DNA from: Holtiella tumoricola
GTDB lineage: Bacteria; Bacillota; Clostridia; Lachnospirales; Cellulosilyticaceae
Reading direction: 5' to 3'
NCBI RefSeq assembly: GCF_027857615.1
Contig: NZ_JAQIFT010000007.1
Coordinates: forward strand, 11,473-75,472
Length of the DNA: 64,000 nucleotides
Both the position numbers and the translations under genes were made by a program. The notes beneath the pieces were generated by a model. It was not told the origin of the DNA, made no database searches, and was given only the letters and a program-made list of their open reading frames with translations. Of this stretch, positions 33,866-42,393 are shown in pieces. How positions within the stretch are numbered: position 1 is the stretch's first letter; each line of letters opens with the position of its first letter.

Positions 33866-33894
33866 AGTATACAATGTGAGACAAGGTGTGTAAA
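33866..33894 (-). promoter_or_regulatory. sigma-A promoter of the ThrE operon
   Basis: Minus strand: TTTACA (33894-33889), 17-base spacer, TATACT (33871-33866). The start site would be near 33859, about 28 bases before the ATG. Confidence 0.65.
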
Positions 33895-34017
33895 GGGATT
33901 TAGAATTCTTATGAGTAAATGCTTGTAAAATACAGAATAATGATGTTAATATTAAAATACAATTCAATTTTATAAAATATAAGAAGTATATTATTGGGTA
34001 AAATAAAGGGGGATACT

Positions 34018-35742
34018 ATGAAAAAACTAATGCTTGGTAACGAAGCGATAGCAAGAGGTGTTTATGAATCAGGGGCTAGCGTAGCAGCTGCATATCCAGG
34101 GACACCAAGTACGGAAATAACAGAATGTATTGCAAAGTATGATGAAATATATGCAGAGTGGTCACCTAATGAAAAGGTAGCAATGGAAGTTGCAATAGGA
34201 AGTTCTATTGCAGGTGCAAGGTCAGTAGTATCTATGAAACATGTCGGGCTTAATGTAGCAGCAGATCCACTCTTTACAGCAGCGTATACAGGGGTTAATG
34301 CAGGGCTTGTTGTATTTGTAGCTGATGATCCTGGGATGCATAGTTCCCAGAATGAACAAGATACAAGACTTATTGCTAGGGCTGCTAATATCCCTGTACT
34401 TGAACCAAGCGATAGTATGGAGTGCAAAACATTTGTAAAATCTGCTATGGAACTGAGTGAAACTTATGATACACCAGTTATTATACGACTTACAACAAGA
34501 GTTTCCCATTCACAAAGTATTGTTGAGTGTGAAGATAAAGTAGCTTTTGAAGTAAAACCTTATGAAAAGAATATACGTAAATATGTTATGACACCAGCGA
34601 ATGCAAAAAATAGGCACCTTATTGTAGAAGAACGTATGAATCGTCTTGCAAAAGATATAAAAACATTAGGATTATATACAGAAGAGCTAAATGATAGTCC
34701 AATAGGAATTATTACTAGTGGTGTATGTTATCAATATGTAAAAGAGAGTGGTATTAAAGCAAATATATTAAAATTAGATATGATTAATCCATTACCATTA
34801 GATATTATTCAGACTTTTGCAAGTAAAGTCGACCAACTTTATATAGTAGAAGAATTAGAGCCAGCAATAGAAGAGCAGGTAAGAAGTTTAGGGATTGATG
34901 CAAAAGGAAAAGAATTTTTTGGAAGGCAAGGAGAAATAACGGTACGTAAAATTCGTGAAGTTCTTGGAATGAAGGTAGAGACAGCTAAAGCACCACTACA
35001 ACTCCCTATTCGACCACCAGTACTTTGTCCAGGATGTCCTCATAGAGGTGTTTATACCATTCTTAAGAAACTTAATTTAACTGTAACAGGAGACATTGGA
35101 TGCTATACCCTTGGATCTTCTGAGCCACATGCGGCAATGGATAGTTGTGTATGTATGGGCGCAAGTATTGGTATGACACATGGCTTTGAAAAAGCTCATG
35201 GTAAAGAATCTATGAAACATACAGTAGCTATTATTGGAGATTCAACATTTATTCATTCAGGTATTACAGGGCTTATAAATATTGTTTATAACCACGGTGT
35301 AGGAACTGTAATTATTGCAGATAATTCTACAACAGGTATGACAGGTCATCAGAACCATCCAGCAACAGGTAAGACACTAAGAGGTGATATTACAAGTACG
35401 CTGAACTTGGAAGAACTGGTTAAAGCAATTGGTGTTAAAAATGTGCGTGTTGTAAATGCATATGATATGAAAGCAGTAGAGGTGGCACTTAAAGAAGAAA
35501 CTGAAAGAATGGAGCCATCAGTTATTATTACCAAAGCACCATGTAAATTACTCATTAAAGAGAGATGGGTACCTTATGAAGTGACAGAAGATTGTATCAA
35601 CTGTGGAATTTGTATGAGACTTGGATGTCCAGCAATCGTAAAAGGGGAGTCTTGTACAGAGATTAATGATGCATTGTGTGCAGGATGTGGACTTTGTGCG
35701 TCTATTTGTCCTAAAAAAGCTATAAGAAAAGGAGAGAACTAA
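34018..35742 (+). CDS. iorA: indolepyruvate:ferredoxin oxidoreductase, alpha subunit
   Basis: A 574-residue protein; ATG 34018 follows AAGGGGGA, while the more upstream ATG-like start lacks a site. It oxidatively decarboxylates arylpyruvates, made from aromatic amino acids, to aryl-acetyl-CoA while reducing ferredoxin, in anaerobic amino acid fermentation. The N-terminal pyrimidine domain has YPGTPSTEITE, the thiamine diphosphate domain has CPGCPHRGVYTILK and GDIGCYTLG...GDSTFIHSG. The C-terminus carries two 4Fe-4S ferredoxin motifs (CINCGICMRLGCP and CAGCGLCASICP). The beta subunit follows after one base. Confidence 0.95.
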   Translation: MKKLMLGNEAIARGVYESGASVAAAYPGTPSTEITECIAKYDEIYAEWSPNEKVAMEVAIGSSIAGARSVVSMKHVGLNVAADPLFTAAYTGVNAGLVVFVADDPGMHSSQNEQDTRLIARAANIPVLEPSDSMECKTFVKSAMELSETYDTPVIIRLTTRVSHSQSIVECEDKVAFEVKPYEKNIRKYVMTPANAKNRHLIVEERMNRLAKDIKTLGLYTEELNDSPIGIITSGVCYQYVKESGIKANILKLDMINPLPLDIIQTFASKVDQLYIVEELEPAIEEQVRSLGIDAKGKEFFGRQGEITVRKIREVLGMKVETAKAPLQLPIRPPVLCPGCPHRGVYTILKKLNLTVTGDIGCYTLGSSEPHAAMDSCVCMGASIGMTHGFEKAHGKESMKHTVAIIGDSTFIHSGITGLINIVYNHGVGTVIIADNSTTGMTGHQNHPATGKTLRGDITSTLNLEELVKAIGVKNVRVVNAYDMKAVEVALKEETERMEPSVIITKAPCKLLIKERWVPYEVTEDCINCGICMRLGCPAIVKGESCTEINDALCAGCGLCASICPKKAIRKGEN

Positions 35743-35743
35743 G

Positions 35744-36325
35744 ATGACTAAAAATATACTTATTGTAGGCGTAGGCGGTCAAGGTACATTGCTTACAGGA
35801 CGCATTATAGGTAACTACGCTTTAAGCAAAGGGCAAGATGTAAAAATGTCAGAAGTGCATGGTATGGCACAACGTGGTGGGAGTGTAGTGATGCAAGTAA
35901 AATATGGTGATAAAGTATACTCTCCACTTGTAGAAGTAGGAGAAGCAGATATTATATTTGCTTTCGAAAAATTAGAAGCGCTTAGATACAGTCACTATCT
36001 TAAAAAAGATGGCATTATTATTGCAAATACTCAACGCATTGATCCCATGCCAGTGGTGATGGGGCAAGCTAAGTATCCGGAGGATATAGAAGCAACAATT
36101 AAAGAAATTAATAAGGATGCATGCTTAATAGATGCATTAGCGATTGCGAAAGAAATCGGTAATGTCAAAGTAGTAAATATGATTATGATCGGTGCATATG
36201 CAGCATATATTGGGGATAGTCTAGAAGAATGGGAAGAAATTGTAGAAGTTACAGTTCCTAAACATACAGTAGAGATGAATAAAGTAGCTCTTAAACAGGG
36301 ATATGAAGCTTATCTTAACAGATAA
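35744..36325 (+). CDS. iorB: indolepyruvate:ferredoxin oxidoreductase, beta subunit
   Basis: A 193-residue protein with the gamma-type oxidoreductase domain: NILIVGVGGQGTLLTGRIIG at the start, then EVHGMAQRGGSVVMQVKYGD, both typical of IorB. It completes the heterodimer with IorA, contributing the CoA-side domain. AAGGAGAG precedes ATG 35744, which lies one base after the iorA stop, so the genes are coupled. A small inverted repeat (CAGATAAT/ATTATCTG) follows the stop codon but lacks a T-run. Confidence 0.94.
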   Translation: MTKNILIVGVGGQGTLLTGRIIGNYALSKGQDVKMSEVHGMAQRGGSVVMQVKYGDKVYSPLVEVGEADIIFAFEKLEALRYSHYLKKDGIIIANTQRIDPMPVVMGQAKYPEDIEATIKEINKDACLIDALAIAKEIGNVKVVNMIMIGAYAAYIGDSLEEWEEIVEVTVPKHTVEMNKVALKQGYEAYLNR

Positions 36326-36386
36326 TAATTATCTGTACATAATGATGGTTATCTTGTAAGATAAAAATAGAAAGCAGGTGTTAAAA

Positions 36387-37628
36387 ATGTATTCAATAAA
36401 TGAAGTTAAAAAAGTAGACCCAGAAATTGCAGCTTTAATAGAACAAGAAACAAAAAGACAACAAAGTAAAATTGAGTTGATTGCCTCAGAGAATTTTGTA
36501 AGTGAAGCAGTAATGGCAGCTATGGGAAGTACTTTAACAAATAAATATGCTGAAGGTTATCCAGGTAAGCGTTACTACGGTGGATGTGAAGTAGTAGATC
36601 AAGTAGAAGACTTAGCAAGAGAACGTGCAAAGCAACTTTTTGGAGCAGACCACGCAAATGTTCAACCCAATTCAGGATCACAAGCTAATCAAGCAGTATT
36701 CTTTGCTGTACTTAAACCAGGAGATACAGTAATGGGGATGAATTTAAGCCATGGTGGTCATTTAACTCATGGTAGCCCAGTTAATATTTCAGGCAAACAT
36801 TATAACATTGTATCTTATGAAGTAGACAAAGAAACAGGTTTGATCAATTATGATATTGTAAGAGAAAAAGCGCTAGAATCACGCCCTAAAATGATTATTG
36901 CAGGGGCAAGTGCATATGGTCGTATTATCGATTTTAAAAAGTTCCGTGAGATTGCAGATGAAGTAGGCGCATATTTAATGGTAGATATGGCACATATTGC
37001 AGGATTAATTGCAGCAGATCTTCATCCATCTCCAGTACCTTATGCAGATTTTGTAACAACAACGACGCATAAAACTTTAAGAGGACCACGTGGTGGTATG
37101 ATCCTATGCAAAGAACAGCATGCTAAAGCAATTGATAAAGCTATTTTCCCAGGTATTCAAGGTGGACCACTTATGCATGTTATTGCAGCTAAAGCAGTAT
37201 GTTTTAAAGAAGCATTAACCAAAGAGTTTGCAACCTATCAGCAACAAATCTTAGATAATGCAAAAGCACTTTGCGCAGCTCTTAAAGAGAAAGGTTTTAC
37301 AATTGTATCAGGAGATACAGAAAATCATTTGATGAATGTAGACCTTCGTAATATGCATGTAACAGGAAAAGATGCAGAACATTTATTAGATGAGATTGGT
37401 ATTACATGTAACAAAAATACGATTCCATTTGATCCAGAAAGTCCATTTGTTACAAGTGGTATTCGCCTTGGTACACCGGCTGTAACAAGTCGTGGTATGA
37501 AAGAAGAAGATATGAAAGAAATAGCAGAAATTATGTATCTTGCAATTTCAGACTTTGAAGCAAATCGTAGTGTATGTCAAGAACGTGTTCATACACTATT
37601 AGCAAAGTATCCACTCTATAGTGAATAA
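36387..37628 (+). CDS. glyA: serine hydroxymethyltransferase
   Basis: A 413-residue PLP enzyme; ATG 36387 is favoured over GTG 36378, which is inside the GCAGGTG site. It converts serine and tetrahydrofolate to glycine and methylene-tetrahydrofolate. Visible marks are IELIASENFVSEAVM, the NKYAEGYPGKRYYGGCE block, and the PLP lysine K229 in TTTTHKTLRGPRGG. Length is normal and the whole family sequence is present. It lies 61 bases after iorB and ends at a strong terminator, so it may share the iorAB transcript. Confidence 0.97.
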   Translation: MYSINEVKKVDPEIAALIEQETKRQQSKIELIASENFVSEAVMAAMGSTLTNKYAEGYPGKRYYGGCEVVDQVEDLARERAKQLFGADHANVQPNSGSQANQAVFFAVLKPGDTVMGMNLSHGGHLTHGSPVNISGKHYNIVSYEVDKETGLINYDIVREKALESRPKMIIAGASAYGRIIDFKKFREIADEVGAYLMVDMAHIAGLIAADLHPSPVPYADFVTTTTHKTLRGPRGGMILCKEQHAKAIDKAIFPGIQGGPLMHVIAAKAVCFKEALTKEFATYQQQILDNAKALCAALKEKGFTIVSGDTENHLMNVDLRNMHVTGKDAEHLLDEIGITCNKNTIPFDPESPFVTSGIRLGTPAVTSRGMKEEDMKEIAEIMYLAISDFEANRSVCQERVHTLLAKYPLYSE

Positions 37629-37631
37629 AGA

Positions 37632-37667
37632 AAAAACTCCTCCGAGATATCTTGGAGGAGTTTTTTT
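37632..37667 (+). terminator. terminator after glyA
   Basis: AAAAACTCCTCC (37632-37643) pairs with GGAGGAGTTTTT (37654-37665); the loop region contains AGATATCT. A run of seven T follows. Confidence 0.85.
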
Positions 37668-37942
37668 GAGAAAATAAATACTTTGATTTTATGTATAGGG
37701 GGGAGGTTTAATATTTATAATATGATGTTTAAGATAAGAAATTTATTTTGTATACTTTTACACCTATTCAACCATACTAGGAATAGGTATTTTTTCACAT
37801 TTTCTTTCATATAATTTGAAAGGACAACTTTTATAATATATATTTCATAAAAATTAAAAAAATATAGAAGGATTTTTATGTACTTTGTAGAACATATATT
37901 ATAAGGGAATATGCTTAATCTAATTCTATAGGAGGTATGTCT
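37668..37942. other. intergenic region before the EF-G paralogue
   Basis: About 275 bases of very AT-rich DNA between the glyA terminator and the next gene. A TATAAT at 37832-37837 could be a -10, but no fitting -35 is present. I see no small gene with a ribosome-binding site and no known riboswitch. Confidence 0.4.
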
Positions 37943-39973
37943 ATGAATGTCTATGAAACAAAAAATATTCGTAACATTGCGCTATTGGGACACGGAGGAT
38001 GCGGCAAGACTACACTCGCAGAAGGTATGCTATATACAGCAGGAGGCAAAAATAGATATGGGAAGGTAGAGAATGGAACAACATCTAGTGATTTTGATCC
38101 AGAAGAAGTCAAACGTAAGATTTCGATTCGTACATCTCTTATTCCTGTAGAATGGAAAGAGCACAAGATAAATGTATTAGATACACCAGGATATTTTGAT
38201 TTTGTAGGAAATGTAAAAGAGGCCTTAAGTGTTTCAGATGCAGCAGTTATTGTTATGAAAGCATCAAGTGGTGTTGAAGTTGGGACAGAAAAAGCATGGG
38301 AAGCTTGTGAGACAATGAAGTTACCACGTATGCTTTATATTACAGAAATGGATGCACCCAATGTAAACTATGAAGCCATTTTAGAAAATTGCAAAGCCAA
38401 ATTTGGTCCTAGTGTAGCACCTATGCAAGTACCTTGGTATGATGGTGAAAAGTATATTGGGTATATCCATGCAGTAAAAATGGTAGCAAGAAGATTTGAA
38501 GGTGATAGGGTTGTTGAATGTCCTATTCCAGAAGGCTATGAGGATGAACTTCACCTTGTACGTACAATGATTCTTGAGGCTGTTGCTGAGACAGATGAAA
38601 TGCTTATGGAAAAATATTTTGCTGAAGAAGAGATTACAATTAGTGAGATAGAAAAAGCCCTTAAAGTGGGTGTAGCAAATGGTGATATTGTACCTGTATT
38701 ATGTGGTAACTCTGTAGATCGTGCAGGTATTCGTACGTTAATGGATAATATTATTCGTTGTTTCCCTTCTCCAGATGAAGCGATCCATGCATGTGATATT
38801 GATGGTAAAGCAGGCATCTTTGTGTTTAAGACAATGGTAGACCCATTCATTGGTAAATTCTCCTTATTTAAAGTAAGAAGTGGTAAGATTAGTCGAGATG
38901 ACAGCTTACTCAATGTGCGTACAGGTGATACAGAGAAATTTGTTCATATTTATGTTCTACAAGGTAAAGAACAAACAGAAGTTGAGACTTTAAATGCGGG
39001 TGATATTGGAGCTGTTGCTAAACTTAAAGATGTAAGCACAAATGATACTTTGTGTGATAAAGATGCAAATTTAGAATATGAACCTATAGAATTTGATAAA
39101 CCTTATGTAAAAATGGCAATCTTCCCTCTTGGAAAAGGTGATGAAGAAAAGATGTCTACATCTCTTGCTAAACTTATGGCAGAAGATAAGACTTTCTATA
39201 CAGAGTATGATAAAGAAACACATGAAACAGTTATTCATGGTATTGGCGAGCAACAGCTTGATGTCATTGTAAGTATGCTAGCAGACAAATTCAAAGTAGC
39301 TGTTAAGCTTGAAAGGCCAACAACACGTTATCGTGAAACAATTAAAGGGAAAATGCAAGTACGTGGTAAGCATAAGAAACAATCAGGTGGCCACGGCCAA
39401 TATGGAGATGTGGTTATGGAGTTTGAACCATCAGGTGATTTAGAGATGCCTTATATCTTTGAAGAAAAGGTCTTTGGTGGAGCAGTTCCCAAACAATACT
39501 TCCCAGCTGTAGAAAAAGGTCTAGAAGAATGTATTCATAGAGGTGTACTTGCAGGATATCCTGTAGTGGGGCTAAAAGCTGTGTTATTAGATGGTTCTTA
39601 TCATCCAGTTGATTCTTCAGAAATGGCCTTTAAAATGGCAACAACTATTGCTTTTAAAGAAGGTGTAGTAAAGGCGAAACCAACTATTCTTGAACCTATT
39701 GCACACGTTGAAATTTGTGTGCCAGAAGAATACACTGGTGATATTATGGGAGATATGAAAAAGCGTCGTGGACGCCTAATTGGAATGGAACTTAAAGGTA
39801 AGAAGCAAATCATTGTTGCTGAAGTACCTATGTCAGAAATTTATCGTTATGCTACAGACCTTCGTTCTATAACACAGGGACGCGGTGTTGTAGAATACAA
39901 CTTTGAACGTTATGAGGAAGCACCGCAAGATGTTCAAGATAAAGTGATTGAAGCAAGAAAAGAAATGGCATAG
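37943..39973 (+). CDS. elongation factor G-like GTPase, paralogue of EF-G
   Basis: A 676-residue protein; ATG 37943 is six bases after GGAGGT, whereas ATG 37937 abuts it. All five EF-G domains are visible: P-loop GHGGCGKTT, G3 DTPGYFDF, domain II about 280-370, and domain IV with VRGKHKKQSGGHGQYGDVVM. The G4 motif, normally NKMD, reads TEMD here, so guanine recognition is altered. It lies away from any str operon (rpsL, rpsG, tuf). It is therefore probably a second, EF-G2-type factor and not the housekeeping enzyme. Its exact role on the ribosome is unknown. Confidence 0.88.
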   Translation: MNVYETKNIRNIALLGHGGCGKTTLAEGMLYTAGGKNRYGKVENGTTSSDFDPEEVKRKISIRTSLIPVEWKEHKINVLDTPGYFDFVGNVKEALSVSDAAVIVMKASSGVEVGTEKAWEACETMKLPRMLYITEMDAPNVNYEAILENCKAKFGPSVAPMQVPWYDGEKYIGYIHAVKMVARRFEGDRVVECPIPEGYEDELHLVRTMILEAVAETDEMLMEKYFAEEEITISEIEKALKVGVANGDIVPVLCGNSVDRAGIRTLMDNIIRCFPSPDEAIHACDIDGKAGIFVFKTMVDPFIGKFSLFKVRSGKISRDDSLLNVRTGDTEKFVHIYVLQGKEQTEVETLNAGDIGAVAKLKDVSTNDTLCDKDANLEYEPIEFDKPYVKMAIFPLGKGDEEKMSTSLAKLMAEDKTFYTEYDKETHETVIHGIGEQQLDVIVSMLADKFKVAVKLERPTTRYRETIKGKMQVRGKHKKQSGGHGQYGDVVMEFEPSGDLEMPYIFEEKVFGGAVPKQYFPAVEKGLEECIHRGVLAGYPVVGLKAVLLDGSYHPVDSSEMAFKMATTIAFKEGVVKAKPTILEPIAHVEICVPEEYTGDIMGDMKKRRGRLIGMELKGKKQIIVAEVPMSEIYRYATDLRSITQGRGVVEYNFERYEEAPQDVQDKVIEARKEMA

Positions 39974-40015
39974 AATATCTGTCATGTAAAGAGATAAGTG
40001 GATTTAATAAAGGTG

Positions 40016-40064
40016 AAGCCCCTATATAATTAGAGTATTAATCTAATTATATAGGGGCTTTAGT
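40016..40064. terminator. long hairpin terminator after the EF-G paralogue
   Basis: AAGCCCCTATATAATTAGA (40016-40034) pairs perfectly with its complement at 40042-40060 around a seven-base loop. It may serve both the EF-G gene and the convergent zinc-ribbon gene. Confidence 0.8.
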
Positions 40065-40101
40065 TATATAATCATATAAAGTGATTGTACGACAATAGAA
40101 T

Positions 40102-40620
40102 TTAGTAATATAAATAAGAAGATGCACCAACAGCAAAAATGCTAATGAGAACAAGAATATAAAGTACGAAGAAAATAATGCCTACAATAAAAGCAACAAA
40201 TCCAGCACGATTCCATGTAGCTTGAGTTGCTAAAAAGTCTTCAACATTATCAAATTTTCCACTTTTCCAAGCCCACTCATTGCCTTTAGCACCACATACA
40301 AAAATCCAAACAATATTAAATATAGGTATAAGACAAAGTAGTGGTAAATAGCTATAGTTACCAATTCCCCACATGATGTTAAAGAAAAAGGCACCCCAAT
40401 TCCATTTTTTAATTTCAGCTGGCACAGTACCAGGTTGATGTGAGTATGTAGCTTGAACATGCATATTTGGAGCAGTATCTGTATAGTTATATGTACTATC
40501 AGAAGAAGGTTCTACATTGATTGTAGGTACCATAGGAGCTTCTTGTGAAATGAAAACACCACAAGAAGGGCAAAAGGCTTCATTCCCTTCAAGAGGGGCA
40601 TTACATTTTGGGCAGTTCAT
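40102..40620 (-). CDS. zinc-ribbon membrane protein, copy 1
   Basis: A 172-residue protein. Residues 1-23 are a zinc ribbon (MNCPKCNAPL then CPSCGVF). A Pro/Ser/Thr-rich linker of about 45 residues follows, then the conserved EIKKWNWGAFFFNIMWG block, two membrane helices around YLPLLCLIPIFNIVWIFVCG, the GNEWAWKSGKF motif, and a last helix at about 145-168. It is a paralogue of the next gene upstream (40648-41076). Proteins of this type are membrane-bound in many Clostridia; function unknown. Confidence 0.75.
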   Translation of the reverse strand: MNCPKCNAPLEGNEAFCPSCGVFISQEAPMVPTINVEPSSDSTYNYTDTAPNMHVQATYSHQPGTVPAEIKKWNWGAFFFNIMWGIGNYSYLPLLCLIPIFNIVWIFVCGAKGNEWAWKSGKFDNVEDFLATQATWNRAGFVAFIVGIIFFVLYILVLISIFAVGASSYLYY

Positions 40621-40647
40621 AGATATAATCTCCTTTTAAATTAAATT

Positions 40648-41076
40648 TTACCAATAAAGTAACATAGAAAAGAGTGCAGTATAAAGGATTACGCCAAATA
40701 CACCCATTACAAGAGAAAAGATAAATTTAGCAATACCACCACGATTCCAGGTTTTTTGGATTGTTAAGAACTTTTGAAGATCTTCATGTTGATAGTTATT
40801 ACTTTTCCAAGCCCACTCATTCCCTTTAAATCCACAAACAAACATCCAAATAAAGTTAAAGTAAGGAATAAGACATAAAAGAGGTAGATAGGTTTTATTG
40901 CCAACGCCCCACCATATATTGAAGATAAAAGCACCCCAGTTCCATTTTTTAATTTCTACAGGTATCCCAGCTTGAGTTTGATAGTTCATATTAATACCAT
41001 CATAAGTAATTGCTTGACCGCACTTTGGGCAAAAGTTTTCCCCATGTAGTTCAGTATGACAGATTGGGCAATTCAT
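40648..41076 (-). CDS. zinc-ribbon membrane protein, copy 2
   Basis: A 142-residue paralogue of the preceding gene with a shorter linker. It begins MNCPICHTEL, then CPKCGQA, forming the zinc ribbon, then EIKKWNWGAFIFNIWWG, YLPLLCLIPYFNFIWMFVCG and GNEWAWKSNNY, nearly identical in wording to copy 1. Three membrane helices are likely. The pair is transcribed leftward with 27 bases between them. The tandem arrangement indicates a local duplication. Confidence 0.75.
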   Translation of the reverse strand: MNCPICHTELHGENFCPKCGQAITYDGINMNYQTQAGIPVEIKKWNWGAFIFNIWWGVGNKTYLPLLCLIPYFNFIWMFVCGFKGNEWAWKSNNYQHEDLQKFLTIQKTWNRGGIAKFIFSLVMGVFGVILYTALFSMLLYW

Positions 41077-41303
41077 AAGATTCCTCCCTAAATAGTTTGA
41101 TTAAAACAAATATATGATTATAGCTTAAGTATATATCACTTAAAACTAAATGTCACCTTTCTTATAGTCTTGGCATATACCTAGAACATACCCAAAATAT
41201 CTAGTGGAGGCCAACTATTTATACATTATTTTTTTAAAAATGGAAGAATAGGGCGGTTAGCCGTTTGATAAAACAAATTCTAGAGAGAAAAAGAGGTGGG
41301 ACC

Positions 41304-41993
41304 ATGGAGCTTATTGAGTATTTAAGAGAAATTAATACAGTATCTATTATCCTTAGATTAAGTCTCGCCACACTTTTTGGGGGGATTATTGGATTTGAAA
41401 GAGGAAGAAAGAAACGGCCAGCAGGGCTAAGAACACATATATTAGTGTGCATTGGAGCCAGTCTTGCGATGATTACCAATCAATATATTGTACAAATATT
41501 AGGGATGGATGGTGATCCAACAAGATTAGGCGCACAAGTTATTAGTGGAATAGGTTTTTTAGGTGCAGGAACCATATTAGTAACAGGTAAACAACAGGTG
41601 AAAGGTTTAACAACAGCAGCAGGATTATGGGCATCTGCCTGTATGGGATTAGCTATAGGTATAGGCTTTTACGAAGGAGCAGTTATAGGATGCTTATTTA
41701 TTTTAGGAGGTATGACTGTTCTGCATAAACTAGATAGGAAATTAATTGACAAAGCAAAAGAAGCAGAGTTTTATATAGAGATTGCTAGTATTCAAGATCT
41801 AAAAGGAGTATTAGAAAGCTTAAAGGAAGAAAAGATTCAAATAATATCTTTGGAAATTACTAAGTGTAGACTAGAGGGGTTGGAAAAAATAGGACTTTTT
41901 ATTACATTAAAACCTTTTAGGCATTGCACCCACTTAAATCTAATTGAGACGTTGGCTTTTATTTCAGAAGTAGAGTATATTGAAGAATTATAA
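41304..41993 (+). CDS. MgtC/SapB family membrane protein
   Basis: A 229-residue protein; ATG 41304 has AGAGGTGGGA in front. Residues 1-145 form the MgtC domain with five membrane helices and the motifs LFGGIIGFERGRKKRPAGLR, RTHILVCIGA, and GIGFLGAGTIL with TTAAGLWASACMG. Residues about 150-229 form a soluble ACT-like domain. MgtC proteins affect magnesium limitation responses and ATP synthase activity in some bacteria; the role here is not shown. It is a lone gene. Confidence 0.9.
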   Translation: MELIEYLREINTVSIILRLSLATLFGGIIGFERGRKKRPAGLRTHILVCIGASLAMITNQYIVQILGMDGDPTRLGAQVISGIGFLGAGTILVTGKQQVKGLTTAAGLWASACMGLAIGIGFYEGAVIGCLFILGGMTVLHKLDRKLIDKAKEAEFYIEIASIQDLKGVLESLKEEKIQIISLEITKCRLEGLEKIGLFITLKPFRHCTHLNLIETLAFISEVEYIEEL

Positions 41994-42010
41994 ATAATTT
42001 CCTAAAGACG

Positions 42011-42039
42011 TTGATTTTGCATAAATGATATGATAAAAT
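42011..42039 (+). promoter_or_regulatory. candidate promoter of the leuS T-box transcript
   Basis: TTGATT (42011-42016), 17-base spacer, TAAAAT (42034-42039). A second possible -35, TTGACA (42044-42049), with a weak -10 AATATT (42067-42072) would start closer to the T-box. Which is used cannot be decided by eye. Confidence 0.45.
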
Positions 42040-42077
42040 TACTTTGACATAATATAAAGAAATATGAATATTTGTGT

Positions 42078-42312
42078 AATGTGAAGAAACGAAGTAGTAG
42101 TACCAACTTCCTTTTCAGAGAGCTATTGGGTGGTGAGAAATAGCAAGAAAGTGTATGAACTCGTCGTGGAGCATCTTGATTGAACTAGAGTAGATTAAGC
42201 GGGACTTCCCGTTATAGAAGATACAAGTGCAACCGTGTAGGTTGAATTAGAGTGGTACCGCGAAATAATGCCTTTCGTCTCTATAAAAGAATAGAGATGA
42301 AGGGCTTTTTTA
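42078..42312 (+). promoter_or_regulatory. T-box leader controlling leucyl-tRNA synthetase
   Basis: The leader holds the conserved T-box TGGTACCGCG (42253-42262), which pairs with the uncharged tRNA acceptor end when the antiterminator forms. A candidate specifier with the leucine codon CTC lies near 42159 (GAACTCG). The competing terminator is formed by GCCTTTCGTCTCTAT and its partner near 42290-42305, followed by a T-run at 42306-42311. Low leucine charging should permit read-through into leuS. Confidence 0.92.
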
Positions 42313-42393
42313 TATTAATATGGAAATTATTTCATCATTCCAGTTAATACTATAAACAAAATATCTTAAGTTAACTATAAAGGAGGAATCATC

